Shown: positions 54,858 to 63,564 of the stretch, piece after piece
Numbering within the stretch: position 1 is the stretch's first letter
Layout: each line of letters opens with the position of its first letter
DNA from: Muribaculaceae bacterium
GTDB taxonomy: Bacteria; Bacteroidota; Bacteroidia; Bacteroidales; Muribaculaceae
NCBI GenBank assembly: GCA_017396945.1
Contig: JAFQKI010000008.1
Coordinates: 1 to 64,000, forward strand
DNA: 64,000 nt
Direction of reading: 5' to 3'
Translations under genes and position numbers: made by a program
Notes under the pieces: generated by a model
What the model saw: only the letters and a program-made list of their open reading frames with translations
What the model was told of the DNA's origin: nothing
Database searches by the model: none

Positions 54858-56297
54858 TTAATACATTAATGTTCCTAATACTTTATTCAGATAAGTATCA
54901 CAGAGTCTCACATCTATCAATGCGTCGATACACTCCGAGCGGGCTTGAAGCCAAGCCGTTTGTGCCGCCATCACATTATCTATCGTCATAAAACCCTCCT
55001 TAAAACCAATCTGAGCCTGACGCAGATTTTCATCGGCACTATTGATATTTTCAAGTGTCATGCGATAGGTTTTTAGCGACTCTTGATATTTAAAGCGTGC
55101 TTGATTTACTTGTAGTTCCACTTGCTCCTTGGCTTCGGCAAGTCGCAGCCTCATGATTGTTTCCTCGGCTTTGGCGACACGATATTTATTATAGTTGCCT
55201 CCCCAGTGCCATATCGGGATTGATACCGATGCCCCTACCGAGAAAGCCCCGTCAAAACGGTTTTTAAATCCGTCATACATGTTAGGATTACTAAACGAGT
55301 AACTGCCTATTACCGCTACCGACGGCATCATCGCCGCCTTGGCGACATTGCTCTGCTGCTCTGAGATTTTCACCCCCAATCCCAATGCTCTCAAATCCTG
55401 ACGGCGTTCATACACCTGCGCCATATCATAGTCGGGCGTTGACAATGGTACATATTGTGAGTCCTCAAGCGATTCGTCGGCAAGCGTCATTTGATTATCG
55501 ATAGACAATCCACACATCCGGGCAAGTGCCATGCGCGACAATGTCACGCCGTTTTCAACTTTCAGCAAGTCGATTTGAGCCTGGTTCAGTTTCACTTTCA
55601 CACTCAACAGGTCACTTTGTGTGGCAACCCCCTCTCTGACCATAGCATCAACATTGCGATGCAACGTGTCGAGCAAGGCTACATAACTTGTGGCAAGGTT
55701 TTCCTTTGCTACAAGAGAGACAATCTGCCAATAGGCCGCATCGACGGCATAAATCAGATTTTCAGCTTCACTATTACGCATCGCAACAGCCAAATCTTCG
55801 GCAAAATGGGTTATACGATTCATCGCAATGATTTTTCCACCCATAAAAATCGGTTGAGTCAGCGTCACTGCTCCAAAAAAAACATTGTGTATGTCATAAG
55901 TCATCGACTCTTTGGGGATAAGAGCCACTGTCGAGGGGATATATTGACCGTCGGGACCCTTTACCGGTTCACCGGTAGCCGGATTGGTGACAAGATTAAA
56001 TTCGTATGTCCCCGTCGCGGCATTGAATGACTTTGTCGGCAACAGCTGGTCTGAGTCAAATATCGAAATATCCTTTTGATTATACACATAGCCACCGGTA
56101 AAGTCTATCGCCGGGAAATAGGCAGCCCATGCCTCCCGACGTTGATAACCGGCCTGATTGATTTTTTCAGCCTCAATCAACATCTGCTTGTTGCTCCTTA
56201 ATGCCATCGCCCTACAGGAATCGAGCGACACCGACTGAGCCGCCGCAATCATTAAACCACATAGCAATACAGCAGAAACTACAACTCTTCTCATCAT
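54858..56297 (-). CDS. TolC-family outer-membrane efflux protein
   Basis: The product is 479 residues from the ATG at 56297. A signal peptide (MMRRVVVSAVLLCGLMIAAAQ) precedes two outer-membrane efflux repeats with long helical hairpins. Phrases such as ALRSNKQMLIEAEKI and DLLSVKVKLNQAQIDL are typical. A longer frame to 56357 lacks a signal and is not used. It is first in the export operon. Confidence 0.9.
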   Translation of the reverse strand: MMRRVVVSAVLLCGLMIAAAQSVSLDSCRAMALRSNKQMLIEAEKINQAGYQRREAWAAYFPAIDFTGGYVYNQKDISIFDSDQLLPTKSFNAATGTYEFNLVTNPATGEPVKGPDGQYIPSTVALIPKESMTYDIHNVFFGAVTLTQPIFMGGKIIAMNRITHFAEDLAVAMRNSEAENLIYAVDAAYWQIVSLVAKENLATSYVALLDTLHRNVDAMVREGVATQSDLLSVKVKLNQAQIDLLKVENGVTLSRMALARMCGLSIDNQMTLADESLEDSQYVPLSTPDYDMAQVYERRQDLRALGLGVKISEQQSNVAKAAMMPSVAVIGSYSFSNPNMYDGFKNRFDGAFSVGASVSIPIWHWGGNYNKYRVAKAEETIMRLRLAEAKEQVELQVNQARFKYQESLKTYRMTLENINSADENLRQAQIGFKEGFMTIDNVMAAQTAWLQARSECIDALIDVRLCDTYLNKVLGTLMY

Positions 56298-56415
56298 TAA
56301 ATCACATTTTTTAAGTAAACGTATCAATCCCGCTATAAGTTGCATCATCTTCAACACTTCATTGTTAAATTTTGCTAAATATGGGAGGGCAATATGTTTT
56401 CTAATTTTAAAAACA

Positions 56416-56423
56416 TATCTTTG
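56416..56423 (+). promoter_or_regulatory. Promoter -7 box for the 99-residue membrane protein
   Basis: TATCTTTG, 35 bases before the ATG at 56459. Confidence 0.65.
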
Positions 56424-56458
56424 CCTACAGATTTATTAACCCTTAAACTTTAATTATT

Positions 56459-56758
56459 ATGGAAGAGTATTACGAAGAGGAAGAACCGAAATTTTCACCT
56501 GAGAGAGTATTAACGTTTGCATCATGGGGAATCCTTGCATTTGGAGCATTGGCAACTCTTTTAGTGTTCGCAAAACTCTGTTTTGTCACTCAATATCATT
56601 ACGACTTCTATAGCGGTAAAGAAAGTACAACAACAGAGTTTAACCCATGGGGGTTGGTTACCGGCGTATGGTGTATATTTATGACACTCATCTCTTGGGC
56701 AGGACTACGCCTATCAGTAAAAATGTCGCGCACTCTCACCGCCATCAAAAACAAGTAA
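56459..56758 (+). CDS. Small two-helix membrane protein
   Basis: The 99-residue protein has an acidic start (MEEYYEEEEP) and two hydrophobic segments (about 25-43 and 66-83), with a short loop between and a basic end. No family recognised. It has its own promoter box and terminator, so it is a real single-gene unit. Confidence 0.7.
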   Translation: MEEYYEEEEPKFSPERVLTFASWGILAFGALATLLVFAKLCFVTQYHYDFYSGKESTTTEFNPWGLVTGVWCIFMTLISWAGLRLSVKMSRTLTAIKNK

Positions 56759-56777
56759 TTATAATTAAATCTCAGAT

Positions 56778-56815
56778 AAGCCCTTGCAATAGTATTACAT
56801 TGATAAGGGCTTTTT
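56778..56815 (+). terminator. Intrinsic terminator
   Basis: An 8-bp stem (AAGCCCTT with AAGGGCTT) with a long loop is followed by T, 20 bases after the small membrane protein gene. Confidence 0.65.
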
Positions 56816-56864
56816 CTGTTTTTTTGCAACGTTGCAGAAATCAAAAAGGAACGAATTGCCGCTG

Positions 56865-56872
56865 TAACTTTG
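56865..56872 (+). promoter_or_regulatory. Promoter -7 box ahead of the shrunken VWA gene
   Basis: TAACTTTG matches the consensus and lies 40 bases before the ATG at 56913. Confidence 0.65.
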
Positions 56873-56912
56873 TGTCGTAATTAAACTTTAAACCAATTAA
56901 TATATCACAATT

Positions 56913-57041
56913 ATGGCACGAAAAATTTACAATCTCATCATCCTCGACAAGAGCAGAAGCATGTCATCAATCCGCAACGAGGCGAACTATACCGCATCCC
57001 AGCCGCCTCAACAGCCGGCACAACCCTCCCCAAAGCCCTAA
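56913..57041 (+). pseudogene. Internally deleted von Willebrand A protein, 42 codons
   Basis: A 42-residue frame opens MARKIYNLIILDKSRSMSSI, which is the first strand and metal-binding DxSxS motif (Asp12, Ser14, Ser16) of a VWA domain as found in Bacteroidales VWA proteins, normally around 200 residues or more. After residue 24 it jumps to a Pro/Gln-rich tail (SQPPQQPAQPSPKP) and stops. The likely origin is a deletion that kept the reading frame. Promoter box and start are intact, so a tiny protein may still be made. Confidence 0.6.
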
Positions 57042-57204
57042 GCTAAAGAATTAGAGACCCAAACGCATATTAATCATTTTAAACCTACCCGATTTTAATG
57101 GCAAAGGAAGCGTCAAAAAAATGCAGATATAACCAACCCTCGCATAAATAATATCCGGAGTGGGCAAAATTTTAATATCTCCTACATTAAAAATAGCAAA
57201 CTAA

Positions 57205-57648
57205 TCAATTGTTGGATTTCTTGCGGAAGTAAGAACCCCAATTTTTATAAACTTGTGATTGCTTAAAAGGTACACCGTTTTTCTCGTCTTCTTGCAACTT
57301 AAATTCAATATAAATTGAAGCCCCGGCAGTATTGTCAATAAGTTCCCAATTGGGGTGTGTTCCCACTATTGCATATCTTGCATCTTGATAAGAGCCTGGC
57401 ATTAAAGATTCAGCCAGGAAATTATTAAATTCGATTTGAGCCATTCGTGCTTCTTCTCGTTCGCTTGCGATGTAAACACTCAAAGCAATAGCACCCAACG
57501 CAAGTAAACCAAGAATAACTGACCACAAGATAATTTTATTTCTGCGTTTATTCTTTTCCGCATTAGGCTTAAAACCACAATGAGGACACGATTTTGCCGA
57601 ATCACTTATTCTCTCTCTATTACATTCAGGGCATTTAATAAGAGCCAT
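57205..57648 (-). CDS. Zinc-ribbon membrane protein
   Basis: The 147-residue protein has an N-terminal zinc ribbon with four Cys (CPEC and CPHC, residues 6-24) and one membrane helix (IILWSVILGLLALGAIALSVYI). About 90 soluble residues follow with no recognised domain. The topology places the ribbon in the cytoplasm. Function unknown. The 163-base stretch between it and the VWA remnant shows nothing. Confidence 0.75.
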   Translation of the reverse strand: MALIKCPECNRERISDSAKSCPHCGFKPNAEKNKRRNKIILWSVILGLLALGAIALSVYIASEREEARMAQIEFNNFLAESLMPGSYQDARYAIVGTHPNWELIDNTAGASIYIEFKLQEDEKNGVPFKQSQVYKNWGSYFRKKSNN

Positions 57649-57737
57649 ATTTGTTAGTTTTTTGAGTGAAAGATTTAAGGTAAAAGCGTCTCCGAGTTGA
57701 CAGGCCTAAATGGTTGTGGATAATCCGAGGGAGGGGA

Positions 57738-58712
57738 TTATTTGTCGCGGGCGATGATGTAGTCAAAGATGGAGATGAAGGCGCGACGTATTTCGGTGTC
57801 GGGAAATTCCGAAATGATTTCGACGGCAGTGTCTCTGAGTTGAGCCATTTTTTGATAAGCATAGTCGATGCCGCCATGTTGCTTGGCATATTCGATGAGT
57901 GTGTTTATCTCGGTGGTATCGAGCGATTCTTTGCGGGAGAGTTCCAACATTTCACTGTGTTGTGGCAGTTGGTCATTGAGCAATACATGGAGCAATGGCA
58001 ACGTGATTTTGCCCTCGCGCAAGTCGTTACCGGTGGGCTTACCGATCTTCTCGTCGGCAAAGTAATCAAAAATATCATCTCTGATTTGGAAACACAATCC
58101 CAACAACTCGGCAAAACGAGCCATTTTAGCCAACTCTTCTTCACTCGCGCCAACGGCAAATCCGCCCACCTCTACACACGAGACAAAGAGCGAAGCGGTT
58201 TTGTGGTTGATAGTGGCAAAATAAGCCTCCTCATTGAGGTTGTGATAGCGGGCATTGTAGATTTGGTCGATTTCTCCGAGCGACAACAATTTGCCAAGTT
58301 TTGCCATCGAGTCAATGATGCGCACATCTCCTGTACTGATAGCCTGTTGCAATGCTGTCGAAACAAAGAAGTCTCCCACAAGCACCGCGATGTGGTTGTC
58401 CCAAATGCTGTTGACTGTGGGGTTGCCGCGACGAGTCTTTGTGTCATCCACCACATCGTCGTGAATGAGTGACGCGTTGTGAAGCAACTCTACCGCTACG
58501 GCTGCTGAAATGACATTAGGGGTAATCTCGCCAAACATCTTGGCGCTTAACATCACGATAATGGGACGAATCTGTTTCCCTTTGGTTTTCAGATACCCTT
58601 CGATAACCGTATTCAACAACTGATTTGACGACGAAAGTTTCTCAGCGATGCGGTCGTTGAGAAGCTGCAATTCGGGTGCAATGGTTTGTTGAATTGATTC
58701 TAAAGTAGTCAT
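57738..58712 (-). CDS. ispB: Polyprenyl diphosphate synthase
   Basis: The product is 324 residues from the ATG at 58712. It carries both Asp-rich motifs, HDDVVDDTKTRRG and QIRDDIFDYFADE, and elongates prenyl chains for menaquinone or undecaprenyl-type lipids. Chain length is not certain; octaprenyl-type is likely by similarity. Its promoter (58730-58737) and that of polA point away from each other. Confidence 0.9.
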   Translation of the reverse strand: MTTLESIQQTIAPELQLLNDRIAEKLSSSNQLLNTVIEGYLKTKGKQIRPIIVMLSAKMFGEITPNVISAAVAVELLHNASLIHDDVVDDTKTRRGNPTVNSIWDNHIAVLVGDFFVSTALQQAISTGDVRIIDSMAKLGKLLSLGEIDQIYNARYHNLNEEAYFATINHKTASLFVSCVEVGGFAVGASEEELAKMARFAELLGLCFQIRDDIFDYFADEKIGKPTGNDLREGKITLPLLHVLLNDQLPQHSEMLELSRKESLDTTEINTLIEYAKQHGGIDYAYQKMAQLRDTAVEIISEFPDTEIRRAFISIFDYIIARDK

Positions 58713-58729
58713 TTTGGTATAATCGAGTG

Positions 58730-58737
58730 CAAAATTA
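58730..58737 (-). promoter_or_regulatory. Promoter -7 box for ispB
   Basis: TAATTTTG on the minus strand, 17 bases before the ATG at 58712. Confidence 0.6.
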
Positions 58738-58796
58738 GTAAAACTTGTCATACTTTATCACTTTATTTTCACAAAAAGAGAAATAAAAGCAACAAA

Positions 58797-58834
58797 ACTG
58801 CCGTTTTTTAGCATTTTTTCGTTTTAACGGCAGT
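58797..58834. repeat. Inverted repeat between ispB and polA
   Basis: A 9-bp perfect inverted repeat (ACTGCCGTT with AACGGCAGT) separated by 20 T-rich bases lies between the divergent promoters. It is placed like an operator but could also fold in RNA. Confidence 0.4.
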
Positions 58835-58854
58835 GGCAGTCGGTTTTTTATTCC

Positions 58855-58862
58855 TAATTTTG
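58855..58862 (+). promoter_or_regulatory. Promoter -7 box for polA
   Basis: TAATTTTG, 62 bases before the ATG at 58925. A frame beginning at 58865 would start about at the transcription start and is rejected. Confidence 0.6.
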
Positions 58863-58924
58863 TAGTGTATAGAAAATGCCAAGTGGTTGGTTTTTCTCAA
58901 AGAACCGGAAAATCAGAACTAACG

Positions 58925-61681
58925 ATGAACGAAAAGAAACTGTTTTTGCTTGACGCTTACGCGCTTATATATCGGGCTTATTATGCCTTAATCAGGACTC
59001 CGCGAATAACATCAAAGGGGTTTAACACCTCGGCGATATTCGGATTTTGCAACACGCTCGATGACTTGTTGCGCAAGGAGTCGCCATCACACATCGCAGT
59101 GTGTTTCGACCCTAAGGGTGGCACATTCCGCCATGAGGTTTATCCCGAATACAAAGCGCAACGCGATGCCCAGCCCGAAGATATAACCAACTCAATCCCA
59201 TATATCAAAGAAATTATCAAGGCTCATAATATACCGGTGGTGGAAGTACCCGGTTATGAGGCCGATGATGTGATAGGAACCCTTGCTACTCGCGCATGCA
59301 AAGAGGGTTACACAACCTATATGATGACCCCCGACAAGGATTATGGTCAGTTGGTGACCGATTGCATTTACATGTATCGTCCGGCGTTGAAAGGCGCCGG
59401 TTTTGAGGTGCGCGGAGTAAAAGAAGTGTGCGACCGCTATGGTATCTCATCGCCACGACAAGTCATCGACCTGCTGGCACTTGAGGGGGACGCCAGCGAC
59501 AACATACCCGGTTGCCCCGGCGTAGGGGAAAAGACCGCCGTTAAACTCATCGAGGAGTGGGGATCGGTTGAAAACCTACTTGAAAACACCGCAGCACTAA
59601 AAGGCGCATTGCAAAAGAAAATCGTTGAAAATGCCGACAAGATAAAATTCTCCAAATTCCTCGTCACAATAAAAACCGACGTTCCGGTAGATATCGAGAT
59701 TGACGACTTGGCACGCCGAGCCGACGACAACGACCGACTCAAAGAGATTTACAAAGAGTTGGAATTTTACTCATTTGTGAAACGACTCTCTGCCGAAAGT
59801 GGCGACGTGCAACCTGTTGTCGCTCAACCGGCAGTGGCATCTGTTGCGCCATCGCTGTTTGACATCCCCTCACTCTTTGACGATCCGGCTGAGGAGAGTG
59901 TAGCTTCGGTGGCTGTTGACTGCCAAATCGCCGACACCCCCGACAAGGTTACCCAAGTGGTCAACGCCGCAATGAATAGTGCGCTTGTAGGCATTGCGAT
60001 ATGCGCCATCGGAGAGAATGCCATGACTGCCCGTCTGCATGGCATCGCTATCGCTCCAAAAGATGAACATCCCTCATTTGTGCCGTTGACATCAGCCAAT
60101 CGCGATGAGCTGAAAGCAATTGTCGCTCAACTTTTCAATGTCGGAAATCACACTATTGTGAGCCACGACATAAAGCGAGATTACATCATTATGAAAAACG
60201 AGGGAATCGACTTCTCAGTCCGATATTATGACACCTCGGTCGCCCACTACTTGCTGCAACCCGAAATGCGCCACGCTCTTTCAAATGTTGCATTGACTTA
60301 TCTTGGTCGCCATAGTTCTGACTATATAGGCGAAAAGATCGGCAAAAGCGGTGAAAACCCTACAACTAAGGCTCTTGCGACCCAATATGGCGAAATCGCC
60401 GATATTGTTTTAAAATTACATGATTGTCTCAAAGGGGAACTATCTGACCCGCAACTATCGGCATTGATGGAAAACGTGGAGTTGCCGCTAATCAAGGTTC
60501 TTGCCGACATGGAGATGACCGGAGTGAGAGTCGATGCCCACGAACTCAACAAGATGTCGGGGCACCTGACCGCAAAACTTCACGAAATGGAGAGTCAAGC
60601 GTATGAACTCGCCGGATGCGAGTTTAACATAGCCTCGCCAATGCAAGTGGGCGATGTGTTGTTTGGTCGATTGAAAATCGATGAGAAAGCCAAGCGCACC
60701 AAGACCGGAGCCTACTCCACAACAGAAGAAATTCTCGAAAAATATCGCAGCACCCACCCGGTTGTGGACTTAATCCTGAAAACCAGAGGTTTACGCAAAC
60801 TTTTAACAACCTATATCAACGCATTGCCCGAACTGATAAATCCCACTACAGGCAAAATCCACACCTCATTTAACCAAACGGTCACTGCCACCGGACGACT
60901 CTCCTCAGCCAACCCCAACTTGCAAAACATACCGATACGCACCGATGACGGGCGCGAGATACGCCGAGCGTTCATCGCCGACCCGGGCGACCTCCTGATG
61001 AGTGCCGATTACTCACAAATCGAACTGCGTGTTATCGCCGACCTAAGTGGCGATGTCGACATGATTGAGGCATTCCTCTCTGATGCCGACATTCACCGCG
61101 CCACCGCCGCCAAAATCTATAAGTTGCCCATTGAGCAAGTGACCGACGACCAACGTCGCAAGGCTAAGACCGCCAATTTCGGTATCATATATGGCATTTC
61201 GGCATTCGGACTCGCTGAACGCATAGGTATCTCACGCCAAGAGGCCAAGCAACTTATCGCCGACTACTTCGCAAGTTTTCCACACATCAGAGAATATCTC
61301 GACTCCACGCTTGAAAAAGCCCGCCGCGACGGATATGTCTCAACCCTCATGGGGCGCAAACGCATGCTCCCCGACATCAACTCACGCAACGCCGTAGTGC
61401 GCGGGTATGCCGAACGCAACGCCATAAATGCCCCGGTACAAGGTTCGGCCGCCGATATTATCAAAATTGCGATGGTCAACATAGACAAAGCGTTTAAAGA
61501 AGCACAATTACAATCGCGCATGACCATGCAAGTACACGACGAGTTGGTGTTTAATGTCAAGCCTGCGGAACTTGAGACAGTAAAAGAAATCGTCGTCAGA
61601 GAGATGGAAAACGCCTATCACGGACGCGTGCCATTGACCGTCTCAACCGGCATCGCCTCAAACTGGCTCGAAGCTCACTAA
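58925..61681 (+). CDS. polA: DNA polymerase I
   Basis: The 918-residue protein has a 5'-3' exonuclease domain (1-290, with EVPGYEADDVIG), a linker, a 3'-5' exonuclease-like domain (about 330-510) and the polymerase domain. Motif A is at 694-703 (SADYSQIELR), motif B at 744-757 (RRKAKTANFGIIYG) and motif C is HDE at 871-873. In the 3'-5' domain the usual DxE of motif Exo I is replaced: Ala358 and Cys360 in GIAICAIG align without gaps with the E. coli Asp355 and Glu357. The Exo III region also lacks one Asp. Proofreading is probably lost, as in Taq. It fills gaps in repair and removes primers. Confidence 0.95.
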   Translation: MNEKKLFLLDAYALIYRAYYALIRTPRITSKGFNTSAIFGFCNTLDDLLRKESPSHIAVCFDPKGGTFRHEVYPEYKAQRDAQPEDITNSIPYIKEIIKAHNIPVVEVPGYEADDVIGTLATRACKEGYTTYMMTPDKDYGQLVTDCIYMYRPALKGAGFEVRGVKEVCDRYGISSPRQVIDLLALEGDASDNIPGCPGVGEKTAVKLIEEWGSVENLLENTAALKGALQKKIVENADKIKFSKFLVTIKTDVPVDIEIDDLARRADDNDRLKEIYKELEFYSFVKRLSAESGDVQPVVAQPAVASVAPSLFDIPSLFDDPAEESVASVAVDCQIADTPDKVTQVVNAAMNSALVGIAICAIGENAMTARLHGIAIAPKDEHPSFVPLTSANRDELKAIVAQLFNVGNHTIVSHDIKRDYIIMKNEGIDFSVRYYDTSVAHYLLQPEMRHALSNVALTYLGRHSSDYIGEKIGKSGENPTTKALATQYGEIADIVLKLHDCLKGELSDPQLSALMENVELPLIKVLADMEMTGVRVDAHELNKMSGHLTAKLHEMESQAYELAGCEFNIASPMQVGDVLFGRLKIDEKAKRTKTGAYSTTEEILEKYRSTHPVVDLILKTRGLRKLLTTYINALPELINPTTGKIHTSFNQTVTATGRLSSANPNLQNIPIRTDDGREIRRAFIADPGDLLMSADYSQIELRVIADLSGDVDMIEAFLSDADIHRATAAKIYKLPIEQVTDDQRRKAKTANFGIIYGISAFGLAERIGISRQEAKQLIADYFASFPHIREYLDSTLEKARRDGYVSTLMGRKRMLPDINSRNAVVRGYAERNAINAPVQGSAADIIKIAMVNIDKAFKEAQLQSRMTMQVHDELVFNVKPAELETVKEIVVREMENAYHGRVPLTVSTGIASNWLEAH

Positions 61682-61717
61682 TCAAAGCGTCAAACCGGAC
61701 GATTTTGCTACGCATTC

Positions 61718-61737
61718 AAGCCTTTATAGGCTTTTTG
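61718..61737 (+). terminator. Intrinsic terminator after polA
   Basis: A 6-bp stem (AAGCCT, TTAT, AGGCTT) and a T run, 37 bases after the polA stop. Confidence 0.7.
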
Positions 61738-61767
61738 TTTCTCTTGTTAGTGTTTTAGATAATACAG

Positions 61768-63072
61768 TTAAGAGAAGAGGATTTGTGTCGGGTAGATGAG
61801 GGTGTCGGGGGAGGCACGACCTGAGATTTCGATGACGAGAGAGTGGCGCGGTGGCGCGTAAACACGAGCCGGGAGCGGAGCTTTCAGAGGTCCGTTGACG
61901 TCAATTGTCGTGAGCAGACGAGTATTATCGCCCGATCGCCCGCTATCTGACTTCAGCGACAGCGACCCTGAAAAGTGCTCGGCAAAAACACTGAACGAGA
62001 TGACCGAGGGAGCCGGCAACCGATTGACAGGATTGAAAAACGGAGGGACAAGACCATGTACACTCTGCCGCTGAATGACCGAGATATTTACGCTGTCGGG
62101 AACTGTCTCTACCGAGGCATTGTACAACGCGCTACCCGAATTGAAAAACAAATTACCCGCTGAGGAGAAAAATCCGCCCGAAATCGTAACATCGCGCGTG
62201 TGACAATTGCCCTTATCAAGCGCCCTGACCGACACAGCCCCGGAGGAGTCGGCACACCATAGCTCATTATGTACCCTCTCCCACCCTATAGAGCTAAAAC
62301 CGGTGGCTCGCTCAAGCGTTTTGGCTCGCGAACCGGTAATGGCGATGAGATCGCCCGAAGCGACAGCTATAACCGCATCGGCTGATGTGGTAACACCATG
62401 AGGCGACGACACCTCACGAGGGTCAAGAATGTGAGAGGAGAGACGATCGCGCCGAGCATTGACCGAAACGGCATATATCCCACCCGAAGAGAATGCGTAG
62501 AGATGAGAGCGGGCAAAATCCCACGAAGAGGATGAACGCACCGCCGGTGTCAACGCATGGATAACACCTTGTGAAACAGTCGCCTCGACAGTGACAGCGA
62601 GTGGCGAGCGGATGTCGGCGACAGCGACGGCATTTTGACGTGGAAGAGATTTTCGCTTTTCGGCAGGCATGACAAATGATACTAGTTCATCTTTGATAGC
62701 AAACGGCGTAAGAGTGTGGTGAAGATAGTAGGCAAATGTACCGTCGGGCGAGGGGGTGAGTGGTAACACGCATTTCACGATTTTACCATCGGGACGACTC
62801 AGAATAATGGTCATTTTCACTGCATCTCCGGCAGGATAAGAGATGAACGGAGAGAGCATGTCGGGAGCGCCACCCGACCCCGAAGATTGCCACACGACAG
62901 CCTCTTCGCCATTGGCAAAAGTGATTTTTGTAGCTGCTCGCCATTGTCCATCTTTGGTAGTGGCAGCAAAAGCGGTAAGCGGGTATCCGTTAAAACGGAT
63001 TGGAGTGATGTTGCCCCAAACGACTGTGGAGCCTGAAGTTGTGGCACATTGTGCGGTAAAAGAGTGTATCAT
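61768..63072 (-). CDS. Unrecognised 434-residue beta-rich protein
   Basis: No known family is recognised. No signal peptide is visible. The sequence is rich in Ser, Val and Ala and predicted beta-strands. Two segments, SHLYAFSSGGIYAVSVNARR and GWERVHNELWCADSSGAVSV, look like blades of a beta-propeller. That arrangement recalls proteins found in Bacteroidales prophages and may go with the isolated terminase at 5631, but the link is a guess. A promoter box 41 bases upstream supports expression. Confidence 0.55.
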   Translation of the reverse strand: MIHSFTAQCATTSGSTVVWGNITPIRFNGYPLTAFAATTKDGQWRAATKITFANGEEAVVWQSSGSGGAPDMLSPFISYPAGDAVKMTIILSRPDGKIVKCVLPLTPSPDGTFAYYLHHTLTPFAIKDELVSFVMPAEKRKSLPRQNAVAVADIRSPLAVTVEATVSQGVIHALTPAVRSSSSWDFARSHLYAFSSGGIYAVSVNARRDRLSSHILDPREVSSPHGVTTSADAVIAVASGDLIAITGSRAKTLERATGFSSIGWERVHNELWCADSSGAVSVRALDKGNCHTRDVTISGGFFSSAGNLFFNSGSALYNASVETVPDSVNISVIQRQSVHGLVPPFFNPVNRLPAPSVISFSVFAEHFSGSLSLKSDSGRSGDNTRLLTTIDVNGPLKAPLPARVYAPPRHSLVIEISGRASPDTLIYPTQILFS

Positions 63073-63112
63073 AGTAATTAAAGATTAATGGTTAATTCAT
63101 AATTATTTTATG

Positions 63113-63120
63113 CAAAGGTA
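63113..63120 (-). promoter_or_regulatory. Promoter -7 box for the 434-residue protein
   Basis: TACCTTTG on the minus strand, 41 bases before the ATG at 63072. Confidence 0.65.
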
Positions 63121-63564
63121 GGGACCGGAGAGGGTGTTTTTTGTGCGATAATGTCAGAGAGAGGGACCGAAAATGTTAAAAATAAATGGAAGTGTTAATT
63201 TGCACTCGTTAAAAGGTGGCATTTTGACAGAAAAAAGGGGTTAATAAGTGGTTTTTTTGGAAAAAATTAGTTTAATTTGCGTGTTATTTAGGCTACAAGT
63301 GTGTTGTAGTGTTTATGTCGATGAGTTAATAGGTTTAAAGCTAAATGAATACCACGAAGACATCTCAATGTGTAACATCTCAGTGCAACGTCACCGACGT
63401 TGTTGATTGTGGAGTAGATTATTCATATTACTACGCAGAACAAGGGGAGAGTGTTTTGGAATTGAAGAGAACAAAACGCGGAGGAAATTGTTTACAGAAA
63501 TAAACAAAAATGAGATAAAATAAATTAATTGTAAAACCCAAAGTAAAACTAAAAAAATTCTTGC
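63121..63564. other. Leader region of the SusC-like gene
   Basis: About 440 bases without a gene. Two boxes of weaker promoter type (TTAATTTG near 63195 and 63272) and a small hairpin (CTACAA/TTGTAG at 63293-63309) are seen. No anti-sigma or sigma gene lies here. Confidence 0.4.

Noticed and set aside
57720-57741. A hairpin at the end of ispB as terminator
   Set aside because: The 7-bp stem overlaps the stop codon and is not followed by a T run on the minus strand.
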